Source: Ornithodoros turicata
Taxonomy: Eukaryota > Arthropoda > Arachnida > Ixodida > Argasidae
Assembly (NCBI RefSeq): GCF_037126465.1
Contig: NC_088201.1
Coordinates: 196,610,403 to 196,674,402 of the forward strand
DNA length: 64,000 nucleotides
Direction of reading: 5' to 3'
A program made the translations under genes and the position numbers. Position 1 is the stretch's first letter. Each line of letters opens with the position of its first letter. Under the pieces are notes generated by a model. It did not search any database. It saw nothing but the letters and a program-made list of their open reading frames with translations, and had not been told where the DNA came from. Shown here one piece after another: positions 54,483 to 64,000 of this stretch.

Positions 54483-55486
54483 CTATATTATGATACAGTT
54501 AATGGGAAGATCTATGGTCACTTTGTCGACACCCGTATCATTTTCGACAAACATGGTTTTCGCGCCGAAACCCAGTGGGTAGGCAAAGTAATCAAACGCA
54601 AGCGACACGTTTTCTCGCAGGCTCAGAGAACACCTTCTCGCCCATGCATCGTATGCGAGGGAAGCGTCAGATTGCAGTCGCTCATTGACGGCGCTCGTGA
54701 GAGCTTCGGGTGTTCCGTAGTAATTTGTTGGAAGTGAAATGTGCCGAGTTTCCGTCTCTCGAGTGTTTATGTGAATGCAGTGAATGAGGTCCAGGAACTT
54801 GGTTGACAGGTTGAAATTCACCATTCAGAGAAAGCGAGTAAGTGTTGTCTTCGTATTCCACCCTTGATTCTCTATCGTTCGTAGCTCTGAAGAATTCGTT
54901 GAATGTGTCGGTAACTAGCGATCGGGGTTCCAAAGTTAGATCGTTATTGATCACTATCACCCGGCGAAATCGCATAATGACGACTCTTTCCTCCGCAAGC
55001 GGTAACGCCATTGGGACGGTGCGTACTCTGCCGCCTTCCAGATGATCTCCATCGATGTCGGCGATTCCAAAAGCGAGATGCAGCGGTCTGTCGATTAATC
55101 TCACTGAGCGCACGCGCGATGATAGCTTAAACGCGTAGTGATCTTCTTCGAAAGTCCCCTCTATCGCATATTTGGGGAATATTTTATTCAATAATGTGTC
55201 TGGTGTTTTTGAAAGTGAGCTGTTTTGTTTGCTTGTTCGCCATTGATAGAGCTATCAGGTTATCCGGCGCTTGGTTCACGTTGAGGAAGCTGTTGGGAAT
55301 GGAAGATCCCTCTAGACCAACAACATACGAATCATCCAGGTGTAGCGGCTTATCTAACGCCATCGTGAAGTCGTTCAGATTGTTGGATGAGTGCAGGCAC
55401 ATGCTGGCTTTCGAGAGCAGATATACGCAAAATTCATTTTCTGATAACATTGGCGGGCACCCAAGGATCGTGATCTTTGGGACCAA
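54483..55486 (-). pseudogene. Polinton penton-like minor capsid protein, broken
   Basis: The likely start is the ATG at 55,450 (MLSENEFCVYLLSKASM), matching the family opening F-x-V-x-L-x-S-x-A-S...F-T-x-x-L-x-K-P-L-H-L. A stop ends the first piece at 55,184. The next piece continues at 55,191-54,810 in another frame, and the last, 54,824-54,483, has HISLPTNYYGTPEALTSAVN, a conserved segment of this protein. At least two frameshifts are present. Assignment as penton (single jelly-roll) rather than another capsid component is by recollection of the gene order. Confidence 0.72.
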
Positions 55487-56430
55487 CGAACCAAGTAGTG
55501 CAATACCCCGTTAATTATCTTCTTTCTAATCACCACGGATATGAGTCGCCAATCGTACAAGGAAAGATGGCAGACGGGCTGCAATTCCTGCTTGTGGAAT
55601 GATCCCAGTGTTTCTTTTCCAGTCACATCTTTCACATACACTACGGGTGGATGCTGTTTCTCGTTCGCGACACCTGGAACACTTCGGCCGTCCGCATTTG
55701 ATCGTAGCCTTTGGCGAACACGGCGCGTTCCAAAGCGAGCCCCACCTGGACCTCTACTTTATACTTGGTCTCGGGCTGAGTCGTCTTACGATTCAATCTG
55801 TTGAACAGAGCTACTTTATTCCCGGCATTTTCTGCTTTTGGCTCGTGACAGACTATACCGAGTCTTTATAATTGGCCACTATCTTCGGCAGCACGTTGAT
55901 ATAATTAAACTTCCCCGTACTAGTAAAATGGCTGGCTATACTTTCTCTAATTGTTCTCTGTACGTGTTCACAGGGGGACGGCTTCATTCCACTTTGTGTT
56001 GTATAGTGGCACCGAAAATACTGACGAATGGGGGAACCCCAAAATTCGCTCCCACAATCGGTGAGGAGATTATTCAGATTTCCATGAAGGAAAACTCGTT
56101 GGAAAGCCTTATTTACTTCTTGCGGGCGCTTTGTGTCAATGGAGACCATGTACAAATACCTGGATAACGTATCTATGGCTGTCAAGATGTACTTGCAGCG
56201 CTTGCTAAATTTCTGATATTTATGCATATCCAGAAGGTCCACCTGATATAAATCCCTCATGTGTTTTGCAATGATAGTGCACCGATATTTTTTTCTTCAC
56301 GAGCTTGTGATGGGTAAGTATCTTTTTTCAGCTGTTCGGTGACTTCTCTGTTCGGTGTGCGTCAGCTTGTGATAACGTCGGTACCGATCCACTCCAACTA
56401 ACCCTTTCTCCTTCATCTTTCTGTAGGGCC
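55375..56430 (-). pseudogene. Polinton retroviral-type integrase, broken
   Basis: The core at 56,260-55,853 contains LYQVDLLDMHKY (first D), LTAIDTLSRYLYMV, LLTDCGSEFWG (second D) and, near the end, a region with CEHVQRTIRESI where the glutamate context N-x-x-x-ER is degraded. Downstream is FAKGYDQMRTAEVFQVS, then YVKDVTGKETLGSFHKQELQ and a chromo-like tail (IINGVLHYLVRWS). Frames differ between these pieces, and the N-terminal zinc region at 56,430-56,260 is also shifted. Confidence 0.85.
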
Positions 56431-56453
56431 TTACATTTGCTCCAGCGATCAGT

Positions 56454-56864
56454 TCAGTGTATTTTCAGAGCTCTTATAATATTGTATACTTTCTTGTACC
56501 AACTGGGTTTCTTGATGAGTGCGCTGCGACGTGCTAAGTAGCTCACGAGAGCCACAATGCTTGAGCGGTTGATTTGCTTCCCTCTATATACTGGAACATT
56601 AACCGCCTGCCAGGTGAAAACTTTCTTCAGTTCTTTTAGCACAGATTTCGCGCGTGCTTTATCAACGCGCGAGGGTAGAAGATTAAAATCAAATTGGTTC
56701 GGTTCAAGTTTCAGTTTGGGTTCCGAATAGACAGGTTCCAGAGGAGGAGGATGATAGTGAGCATGGTTGAGCAAGTAATAGAGGGCTTCCAGTATTGTCG
56801 CCACTTTTATATCGTTCGAATCGTTGCATTTCAGAACTTCACCTATTTCTATTGTATAAGCCAT
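56454..56864 (-). CDS. Conserved Polinton ORF upstream of integrase
   Basis: A 136-codon frame has the C-terminal pattern VYRGKQINRSSIVALVSYL, then KKPSWYKKVYNIIRALKI. It resembles the conserved 'G-x-x-I-x-x-S-x-I-x-x-L-V' segment of an uncharacterised ORF that commonly neighbours the integrase in animal Polintons. Its natural continuation (ELIAGANVR) lies just downstream in the next frame. Function unknown. Confidence 0.55.
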   Translation of the reverse strand: MAYTIEIGEVLKCNDSNDIKVATILEALYYLLNHAHYHPPPLEPVYSEPKLKLEPNQFDFNLLPSRVDKARAKSVLKELKKVFTWQAVNVPVYRGKQINRSSIVALVSYLARRSALIKKPSWYKKVYNIIRALKIH

Positions 56865-57317
56865 GACCGATGGCTTTTGATATCGGTCGCCCGGCGACTC
56901 CCGCTGCGAGAGTTGAGAGCCTTGAGAGCAGCAGTCGAAGTACTGGAATGAGACGACCTCGTTGTCCCCTAATATATTTCAACTGCTGGGGGCACTTGTC
57001 AAGTTCCAAGACTCTGTTCTTCTTCCCAGAAGAAGAACAGTCTCTGTTCGAAATATCGGCGGCTTCTGTCCTGAGGCAACTCCCTTCCTACATTCTACCG
57101 GTTCGCTGAATTTCTACCCATCTATATTTTTTTTTGTTTTTTTTTTCAAGATTTTATGAAGCTCCTTTTAAAGTGGGATATTTCCACGTAGGATGTTCAG
57201 ATAGATTTCCGAAAGGATTCGAATGCCGTCGCAGCTCAGCTCTTTAAGTAACCCTGCAGGTGCGCCATTTGCTGGTGGCCAATACTTTGAGGACCGTGAG
57301 ATGTCTTCTAAGATTGG
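56865..57317. other. Non-coding spacer within the Polinton remnant
   Basis: Contains a 12-bp-stem hairpin with a 3-base loop (CTGTTCTTCTTC and inverse, 57,014-57,040) and a T-rich tract at 57,128-57,148. No gene recognised. Confidence 0.45.
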
Positions 57318-57850
57318 TCATTTCCCAGGCTCAAACAGGAACTGCCGCCTGTGCGGTAAAATACCCGTTTGCAGGCTACGACACGGAGGTGTTTGCGAGT
57401 GAAGATCTACAACTAAATAGCGGTGCACCTTCTCCGTCGCCTGGTTATATACATGAAGGAAATAGGAGAGCCCCAGTTTCCTGAATACCTGACGTCCGAA
57501 GGTTTCGATCTCTTGTACGGACCGAGCGTTCCCCAACAATACGATATAACTGCCGTTCGGGGATATCGTTCGAAAAGCGGCACTGCGATAGAACAAGACT
57601 TGCGTGATCAGGATCACGGACGCATTCTTATGGTGACTATCATTCAAAAACAGCGACTCCAGATCCGTTAGAACCCCCTTTCCGTAGTTTGATCGTCAAT
57701 AACTAGGAGGGTGGGATATTGTTCATCCCAGTCTGTGGGTATCCTGTCCATAAACTCCATGCCATACGAAATCCTTTTCCCATCCAGCTGCACACTTTCA
57801 TACAAAGAGTATCTTCTGCAGTGGAATGCTAAATAACTCGGGGTGTCTCA
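57318..57850 (-). pseudogene. Polinton FtsK/HerA-type packaging ATPase, C-terminal part
   Basis: At the 5' side (about 57,695) the Walker B strand reads TLLVIDDQTTE with its two acidic residues. After a stop and frameshift near 57,670, the main frame carries SHHKNASVILITQVLFY, RTISPNGSYIVLLGNAR, and YNQATEKVHRYLVVDL. These match the C-terminal half of the genome-packaging ATPase of Polintons. The Walker A half is missing; similarity fades near 57,850. Confidence 0.82.
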
Positions 57851-60800
57851 TACTCTGCGTGAGCACTGTCACATGGAGGCGCCTGAGATGGGAATTCGAG
57901 CGGTGTGCTGGAACTGCATGATAATGCAAAGTGATGGAGCAGCATGAATAAAGCTGGCCACGCAGTACCCGTTAGCACTAATCAAAAGGAAGTGACCCAT
58001 TCTCGTCTGTTCTCCTTCCTTTCGAGTTCCATGCCTTCTCTCACTAATACACATGTACAAACGTAACGCTGCCTCACTTACACGCCACCTGCTATTAGGC
58101 TAAGCGCACCTGAGGTAGACGTGTTCGCAAATCATGGGCATGACACACAAAGAGACAAACACGACACCAGCCTCAACGTTAATCGATAGGAAAATGAGCT
58201 GTGGCGAGCTCCATCTATGGACAAACATATAGATAGAGCCTCCAAGAGCATAAGGGACAAAGTGAAGCAGTAATTCACGAAAAGTCAATGGGTGCCTAAA
58301 ATGTAACATCCCTGATCGGTAACAGGGGGTCCATATTCAACTTCAGGTGCTGGCACCGAAGGATTGGCTTTCTCGTGAATTACTTTTTGAAGCCTTTATG
58401 TACATGAGTACATGAACCATTTATGAACAGCTGATTCGTCATGAGAAGATGAGATGACTCTTTGTGTTGCATGTGTCCTCAAAGTTGTTCACCACTGCAG
58501 AAAAGAAAGAAAGCTTAGTGACAGGAAATGGATAGTCATAATTACTTTGTAATTTTTCGCACCAAGGTTATGTACATCTGATAAAAAAAACAACACGATA
58601 CCACTGAGATATTTTTCCTGGTGAACAGGGTGTATGCCGTACGCCCACAAGATTTGTGCAGTAGCCACTCTACAACGTAAATAATGTGGCATTAGTCGCG
58701 AGAGTAATGCACCAAGTGCAAAACAAGTATTGTAGATTGTACGCATTTAGTGTACATGGCAGCTGGACTGCATGTGAAGTGACAGCAATTTCTTTATGCA
58801 CCTGATGCCAGGCAGACCCAGCTTCATTCAACCTTCATCGTCCGCCTGTGATAATTCTCAAGTTATATTCTTAATGTTATTGTGTTGTTACTCGTGGATA
58901 TATCAGACGGAACGTCGTAACTAACAGACAGCTGCACAATGGATTGATGAGGCCTCCTATTTTCATATCACAAGAGTCTTAACACGATTGTTCTGTTGTA
59001 GGAGCTATATTTTTCATAGGCATGAACTTGAACCTCGACATTCCTCCATTGTGCTCTCTCTCTCTTTTTGCCTTGGTCATCGGCAGCACGTTGAAAATTT
59101 TTGTGTACGGCATCTTGCTTTATAGACGATTACTTAACGAGATTCCGGATTGCCTCTGGAGTCGCGCGTTGTCTATGAAAACATTCATGGGAGTAAATCG
59201 TTGCCTTCGCGTGTGGAACTTACTCCGCACCCAATCAATCACTGCGAGTCAAGAGCTTCGCACAGTTTACACTATTGGTAACTTGTAATGCGTAACACTG
59301 GAATGATCAGGTGAATTCTTCTAACAGCCGAGAGTGTAGCACCGTCGCATTCCCGACAACTTCGCTCTGGCATATCACAAATCGCTGCAACTCATAAAAG
59401 GTAGGGTCAGCACAAGGAAGTGCAGCTTCCAAACGATGTCATGCCAAATAAATGTTCACGTGTCACTTCTTTCGTGCGTTAGCAATGCATAACGGCTGTT
59501 TGCTAATGCACAGTGCACACAGAAGGAAACCAAAGAAGCCAAGCGGCCAGCCCATGCCATGCTAAGACAGTTAAAAACTAGAGCAGTGACGTCGGTTTGC
59601 CGACGATTTGAGCGCATGGCTGGGAAACTAAGGAATAGGTTTTCTAATGAACTACAAATAGTTGGAGCAAAATACGTATCCCACACGTTCAGTGTTCGCT
59701 AATGGACAGACAGCGTGGGTATCGTTCAATTATGTGGCATTAAAAATCTGCATATGTGACCTTTAGGCGTATATTCAGACGCAATTGGTGAAGACACGGA
59801 AGGTGGGTAATGCATAACATGCAGGTCTCCTCACGAATTGTAAACATATGCAGAAATTACCACATATCAGTACAGAGTAATAATCAGTACATATCAGTAC
59901 AGAGCTAATGAGCATAACAAGGAAACGTGTCATATGGAAATAGTTAGCGCAATGGTTCGGAAACTTGACCATCCAGCAGCCCATCAAAATAGAGGCGACC
60001 TCCCTCCCTTGTCACGATGCCGGACGCTTCCCATCTCAGTCCATGAATGTTACCTTTTGAGGGAGTGAGTGGACGGACCTCACGACATCGATTTTGGCCT
60101 TCTTGCGTGTCAGATCAGGATTGAAAGCGAGTTTCTTGTGATGGGGGGGGCATCGAAAGCGTTGCGTACCCTGTTTGAAAGTGCGTTTATGAGAAACCTC
60201 CGGGTCTGTAGCAACTGGCCTCCTGGTAACGCAGACTAGCGAACACACTCGTGTCATTTCTTTTGCTAATTTGTGAACGTTTCACAGTTTCGGAACCAGT
60301 GACTTAGCACACAGGATTTGACAAAATTCCGGAGAGGATATCACTGCACTATGTCACTACCGCCACCCTCCACATCGTTTTCTTTCTAATTTTTCACAGG
60401 GTCTGTACACACATGATGTAAGAAAATGCTTGTGTTCCAAACACGTAACTCACAACTTTTATGATGACACATATTCCACGCTCTCTTTCTGCGCTCAGAT
60501 TGTCCATCTTGTACCAGATGTCATCATGACGATAATTTTCGGGTATGCTAATTCTTTCCAAGTCATCTTCTCCCTCGTCGGTGTACACAGGTGGCAAGCT
60601 GCAGAGGAATAAAACTTCACAATTAAAATAAATTTCGACCAGAATTCATCGAAACGAGTATACGCGTCACATCACAAGCACTTCGAAGCTCACACTTCGT
60701 GTTCACTAACGCTTGTATCAAAGTAAAACATTTCTCAGAGGTTACTATGCAATGAATCCTGCGCGGTTCTGACAAGTCAATACAAATATCAAGAATTCCC

Positions 60801-61129
60801 CAAATTCTGGTTGGCTTGAAAGTAACTCCATGTGTGTGTTTCTGAGCTGCCTATTCGCAAAACGAGAAATGGTGTGTCTTGTAGGATATGCACCGAAAAA
60901 TAGCCGTTCTCGAGAGGAAGACTCGTGCGTGCACTGGTAGAGCTCCAGCCATTTCATCAGGGGAAACACCTTGGTTTTCAAGTCACCAGTAGAGACGATC
61001 ACGCAAAATGATACCCTCCATCAGTTTTTCCGGTTTTACCGTCAGTTTTGGGGGATTGCCTGGTTCCGGGATGGGAACAACCGATTCGCTCTTCATGTAG
61101 GCGACAGAGATCCCTTTTGCCGTGTTATA
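57851..61129. other. Long stretch without recognised genes
   Basis: Only short open frames occur, none with a known domain or matched splice sites. A duplicated phrase ATATCAGTACAGAG (59,866 and 59,892) and a G8 tract near 60,143 are the only small repeats I note. It reads like intergenic or intronic DNA. Confidence 0.4.
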
Positions 61130-61149
61130 CACATGACGGAGAGTCGTTA

Positions 61150-61300
61150 AGAAAAATAACAACAAAAGAAAGAAGCACGAAGAGAGAGTAACTGTTTAAT
61201 ACGTGCGCTTTCGCGCAGAGTCTGCCCTTCTTCAGACGAAAGCAGCAGACAGAAACATTGTTTATATAAGGAGTGGGATCGGTGAGAGAAGGAACCAGAG
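61150..61300 (-). repeat. Possible Penelope-like element terminal signature
   Basis: On the minus strand the sequence reads CTGAAGAAGGGCAGACTCTG followed by GCGAAAGCGC. This '-GAAGAAGGGC...GCGAAA-' phrase is reminiscent of the conserved ends of Penelope-like elements. No reverse transcriptase or GIY-YIG domain is adjacent, so the assignment is weak. Confidence 0.25.
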
Positions 61301-61764
61301 AATAAGAGACGAGTAACGCTTGCAACAGAAGCAACGCGGCATCTTTGCGTTGCTTCTCTCGTTATGGGCGTAGCATGTTACTCAAGTGTTCACAACAAGT
61401 AGAGCACTACGTAATGATGCTCAGGTATGCACAAGAGACAAATGATACGCAGAAAACTTATTCGATTGATATTTGATGCAAGCCTGTGACTGACATCCTC
61501 ATGGACTTCCAAATAAAGAAACAAACAATGTGTCACAGGAATACTATAGATATACTAAACATTTTAGAAGCATGTCTACTGACAAGTTAGCATTTACTTG
61601 ATAAAGGAATATTTGCTCTTCCTTCTGTTTTTGTAACCGTCCTCTAAGAAATTCGCTCATATATATTGTAGAAGGAGGACGAAGATGGGACACGAACGCG
61701 TTGGGAGTAAAATAACGTGTCATTCTGAAAATGCTCTAGGACGGGAACGGCCAAGCCGCTTTTG

Positions 61765-62345
61765 TCACTGGCCTTGGCTAGGCACACTACATATAATATG
61801 TATATATAAGGAAACATTATGCGCCTGGAGCATTCTCACTACTCCCTGTTCGTAAAACATCTTTATTTCCGCGATTGCTTCCATTTCCAGGTGTTGTTCT
61901 TGTTTTTCCAACGTCAGGACCTCTCCATATAACTGCGCAGATGGTTTCCTTTTGTTTCTACGGGCACCTGCACTGTGACTGCGGCTTGGACGTGGGGCTG
62001 ACTGCGGAGGCCTGCTTCTTGGTGATCGGTGGACATCGGGGGGCAAGGATGGCACAAATGCCAGTTGCTGCGTCAACGGTGGAGGAACCCTCACCTTGCT
62101 GTGTGGCCATTCTGCAGTGGCACAGAAAGTCCTGCAGACATGTGATCGGTGATGATCGGTGCTATATGTGATTTGTATTCAATTTGACTGATCTTCCAAT
62201 TAAAGATGAATACTGTTGAACAGAATGCCGCATGGCAACTTACAGCAGTTTCACTGGAGTCTCTGAGCTATCAATCCCTCCAGTAATCCCAATTACGCCT
62301 GCCGACCCTGCCCCTATGATCTCAAGGGCAGCGGACATGAGAGGC
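61765..62345 (-). CDS. Possible two-exon fragment with a charged helical end
   Basis: A donor GTAAGT at 62,243-62,238 ends a short open exon (to ~62,345). An acceptor CCACTGCAG precedes 62,111, from which a frame runs to 61,765. It reads proline/arginine/serine-rich sequence, then a charged helix (EVLTLEKQEQHLEMEAIAEI). The end resembles the coiled-coil tail of Myb/SANT-like or MADF-type proteins. Phase does not join cleanly in the best frame (a stop would arise at the junction), so this may be a pseudogene or chance. Confidence 0.25.
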
Positions 62346-64000
62346 ATACGTGACAGGCATCTCTGACAGGCATACATGAGAGGCATCTCTACAACCTGGC
62401 CCTTTTCACCTAAAAACAAACTAACAAAAATATGTTACCAGTCTCCCTTTTTAAACAGCTCAGCCACCTCAAAAACGGATTAGTTGGGCTCAGCTCTTCC
62501 ACTCCTCCACATACTATTCCTGAACGCATCCCCATGAAAGCATTTTTCTTTCTTTCTTTTTTGCATATCCACCTTCCTTACATGAAAAGCAGGGAATTGT
62601 GAATCAGTGTTGATTTAAAAACAACACAGCTCACGCAATTTTAAGACTGCTACAAGCTTCACATAACGGCAAATGAATTCAAGGTATGGATACAGCATGC
62701 GTCGTCGTGCGTACTTACCTGTCTTGTTCATTTTTTTTTTCTTTGTCCAGTTTCGCAGTATTGCCTCCGCATTCGTTTGCATACATTGTCCTACCTCTTC
62801 TTAAACTCCTGCAGCGATCTATGGTGGTGCAGTAACCTCCATCTCAAAACTAGCGTTACCTCTTCCCACGCTTTTCGTTTCGTTTGAGTTGTCACGTCTC
62901 TCGAAACCTATTTTTGATTTTCTTTTTTCTATTTTGATAATATATTTTCTCGTCCTCCTACGCGAGTTCGGTCGTTTCTTCTTCAGTCCAATTCGGTGCC
63001 TTCGGCTTTTTTTCTTCAGCAGTTGTCATCGTAGAGCGTGGCACGCACACGCTACTAACGCCGCTAAGTACGTGAAAACGTTTACCGAGTCTACTGGAAT
63101 CGCCTCCGACACCTATACCGGCAGTGGTTGGTCCAGAGCGCTCAAACAGAAAGCGGGGCTAAGTTGGCGATGGCAACGGAAGAAACGTATTTGTGGGGTG
63201 ACTTTACCATCAATAGCTATCTCACATGAGAATCTCCTCACCGTCGTTTCGAGCAAATCACTCGCAGGGTTTTATCTCCTTCTTTTTTTCTTCTTTTGTG
63301 AGGGAAACACTTCGCGTAAGTGTGCTCAGCCGTTAGTATGCTCAAGCGTTTCGTGTAAACAACCCCAGTAGTTGCTGAGAGGGGCAGAGTCCATTGTGCA
63401 GAGTATATGTAGAGGGAAATGATCGCTACCTCTGGTGTCGACATCTGTAGCACGCGACAAGTGGCGAATTATGTCGACTGTGCACTAAGAAAGGTCCAGT
63501 TCATCGAGGTACGGAGGGCAGTTGCGACGCTCCAGCGTAACAACCATGAGCTGTTTATAAAAGTTTCACCGATTGAGAATTCCCGTTTTTTTTCGAGCAG
63601 ATGACGTAATGAACAACGTTTGCATATGACGTCACGCTACTGCGCACACGTTTCCAAGGTGCCCTTTAGCATACAGTGGCAAAACGGTGGCACAGCTTTG
63701 CGTTTTGTTCCGTGTCTTCCATCATGATTCGACTCAGGTGGATGTTTGGACGTGTTGAACATGGGTAGTATAATAAACCTAATTGTGCAAGGCACACATA
63801 TTGCCAGTGGTAATCAGTGGAGTTTCACGTTAAGTGTTGTTGTCGCTCACTTCCAGTGCTTACCCCCTGCTATACCCTGTTACTGTATGCCGTTGTAACC
63901 GGTGTACCCGATGCCGTTGACGACGTTTGTAGATGTGTGAACTCAGAGAAATACAAAGTATAACATATAACTATAATACAAAGTAAGTAGCATGAATTAG
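62346..64000. other. No recognised gene
   Basis: Open frames here (for example 62,889-63,371, plus) have hydrophobic, T-rich composition and no domain. Nothing else is supported. Confidence 0.4.

Larger units (their letters stand above)
52286..57850 (-). mobile_element. Polinton/Maverick, structural module, decayed
   Basis: Seven coding remnants on one strand, in the order ATPase, conserved ORF, integrase, penton-like protein, small virion protein, major capsid protein, protease, match the animal Polinton/adintovirus-type gene set. Nearly every gene has one or more frameshifts, so this is an old copy. DNA polymerase B and terminal inverted repeats are not visible. The left side abuts the LINE's 3' end after ~120 bases; the right side fades out near 57,850 within the ATPase gene. 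Confidence 0.88.

Overview
The window looks like an intergenic, transposon-packed stretch of an arthropod nuclear genome, most likely a tick. It has spliced gene fragments, poly(A) signals and no bacterial gene organisation. Nearly all coding potential belongs to nested mobile elements: Ty3/Gypsy, BEL/Pao, Jockey/CR1-type LINE, PIF/Harbinger, P-like THAP elements, pogo-like MITEs, a tRNA-type SINE and a Polinton/Maverick. The tick assignment is inference from this repertoire and the SINE type, not from a marker gene.

Region 1 (1-26,755) is bounded by a very long inverted repeat. Three blocks A-B-C run inward in the same order from both ends: left 1-1,733, 1,734-2,432 and 6,192-6,398; right 24,992-26,755, 23,228-23,924 and 22,870-23,073. 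Block A carries about ten iterated ~32-bp boxes near its outer end. Inside are a THAP zinc-finger exon, a P2X7-C-terminal-like exon, and an AT-rich ~3.5-kb palindromic block (about 8,031-11,557 plus 18,091-18,852) whose two arms each carry the same two small unrecognised ORFs. An LTR retrotransposon (11,558-18,090) split the right arm of that palindrome and was itself hit by a P-like element (12,911-15,134).

Region 2 (27,050-40,694) holds a solitary extra copy of the block A end, a LINE RNase H scrap, and a broken Gypsy element (about 28,040-40,694) with three insertions. A small BEL/Pao element sits in its 5' LTR (28,065-29,522), a P-like THAP element in gag (30,231-31,752), and an unclassified 4.28-kb DNA element between RNase H and integrase (35,142-39,423).

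Region 3 (40,695-57,850) has two phase-compatible caspase p20 exons on the minus strand and a short ORF of transposon/virus-like type. A LINE (44.35-52.16 kb) follows, carrying a SINE and a 5,238-bp PIF/Harbinger element (46,283-51,520) with an undamaged DDE transposase ORF. Last comes the decayed structural module of a Polinton/Maverick on the minus strand: packaging ATPase, a conserved Polinton ORF, integrase, penton-like protein, small virion protein, major capsid protein and adenain-like protease. No DNA polymerase B is visible.

Region 4 (57,851-64,000) is mostly unique non-coding sequence with a possible Penelope-like end and a weak two-exon candidate. The nesting gives a clear relative chronology, because several insertions have exact target-site duplications.
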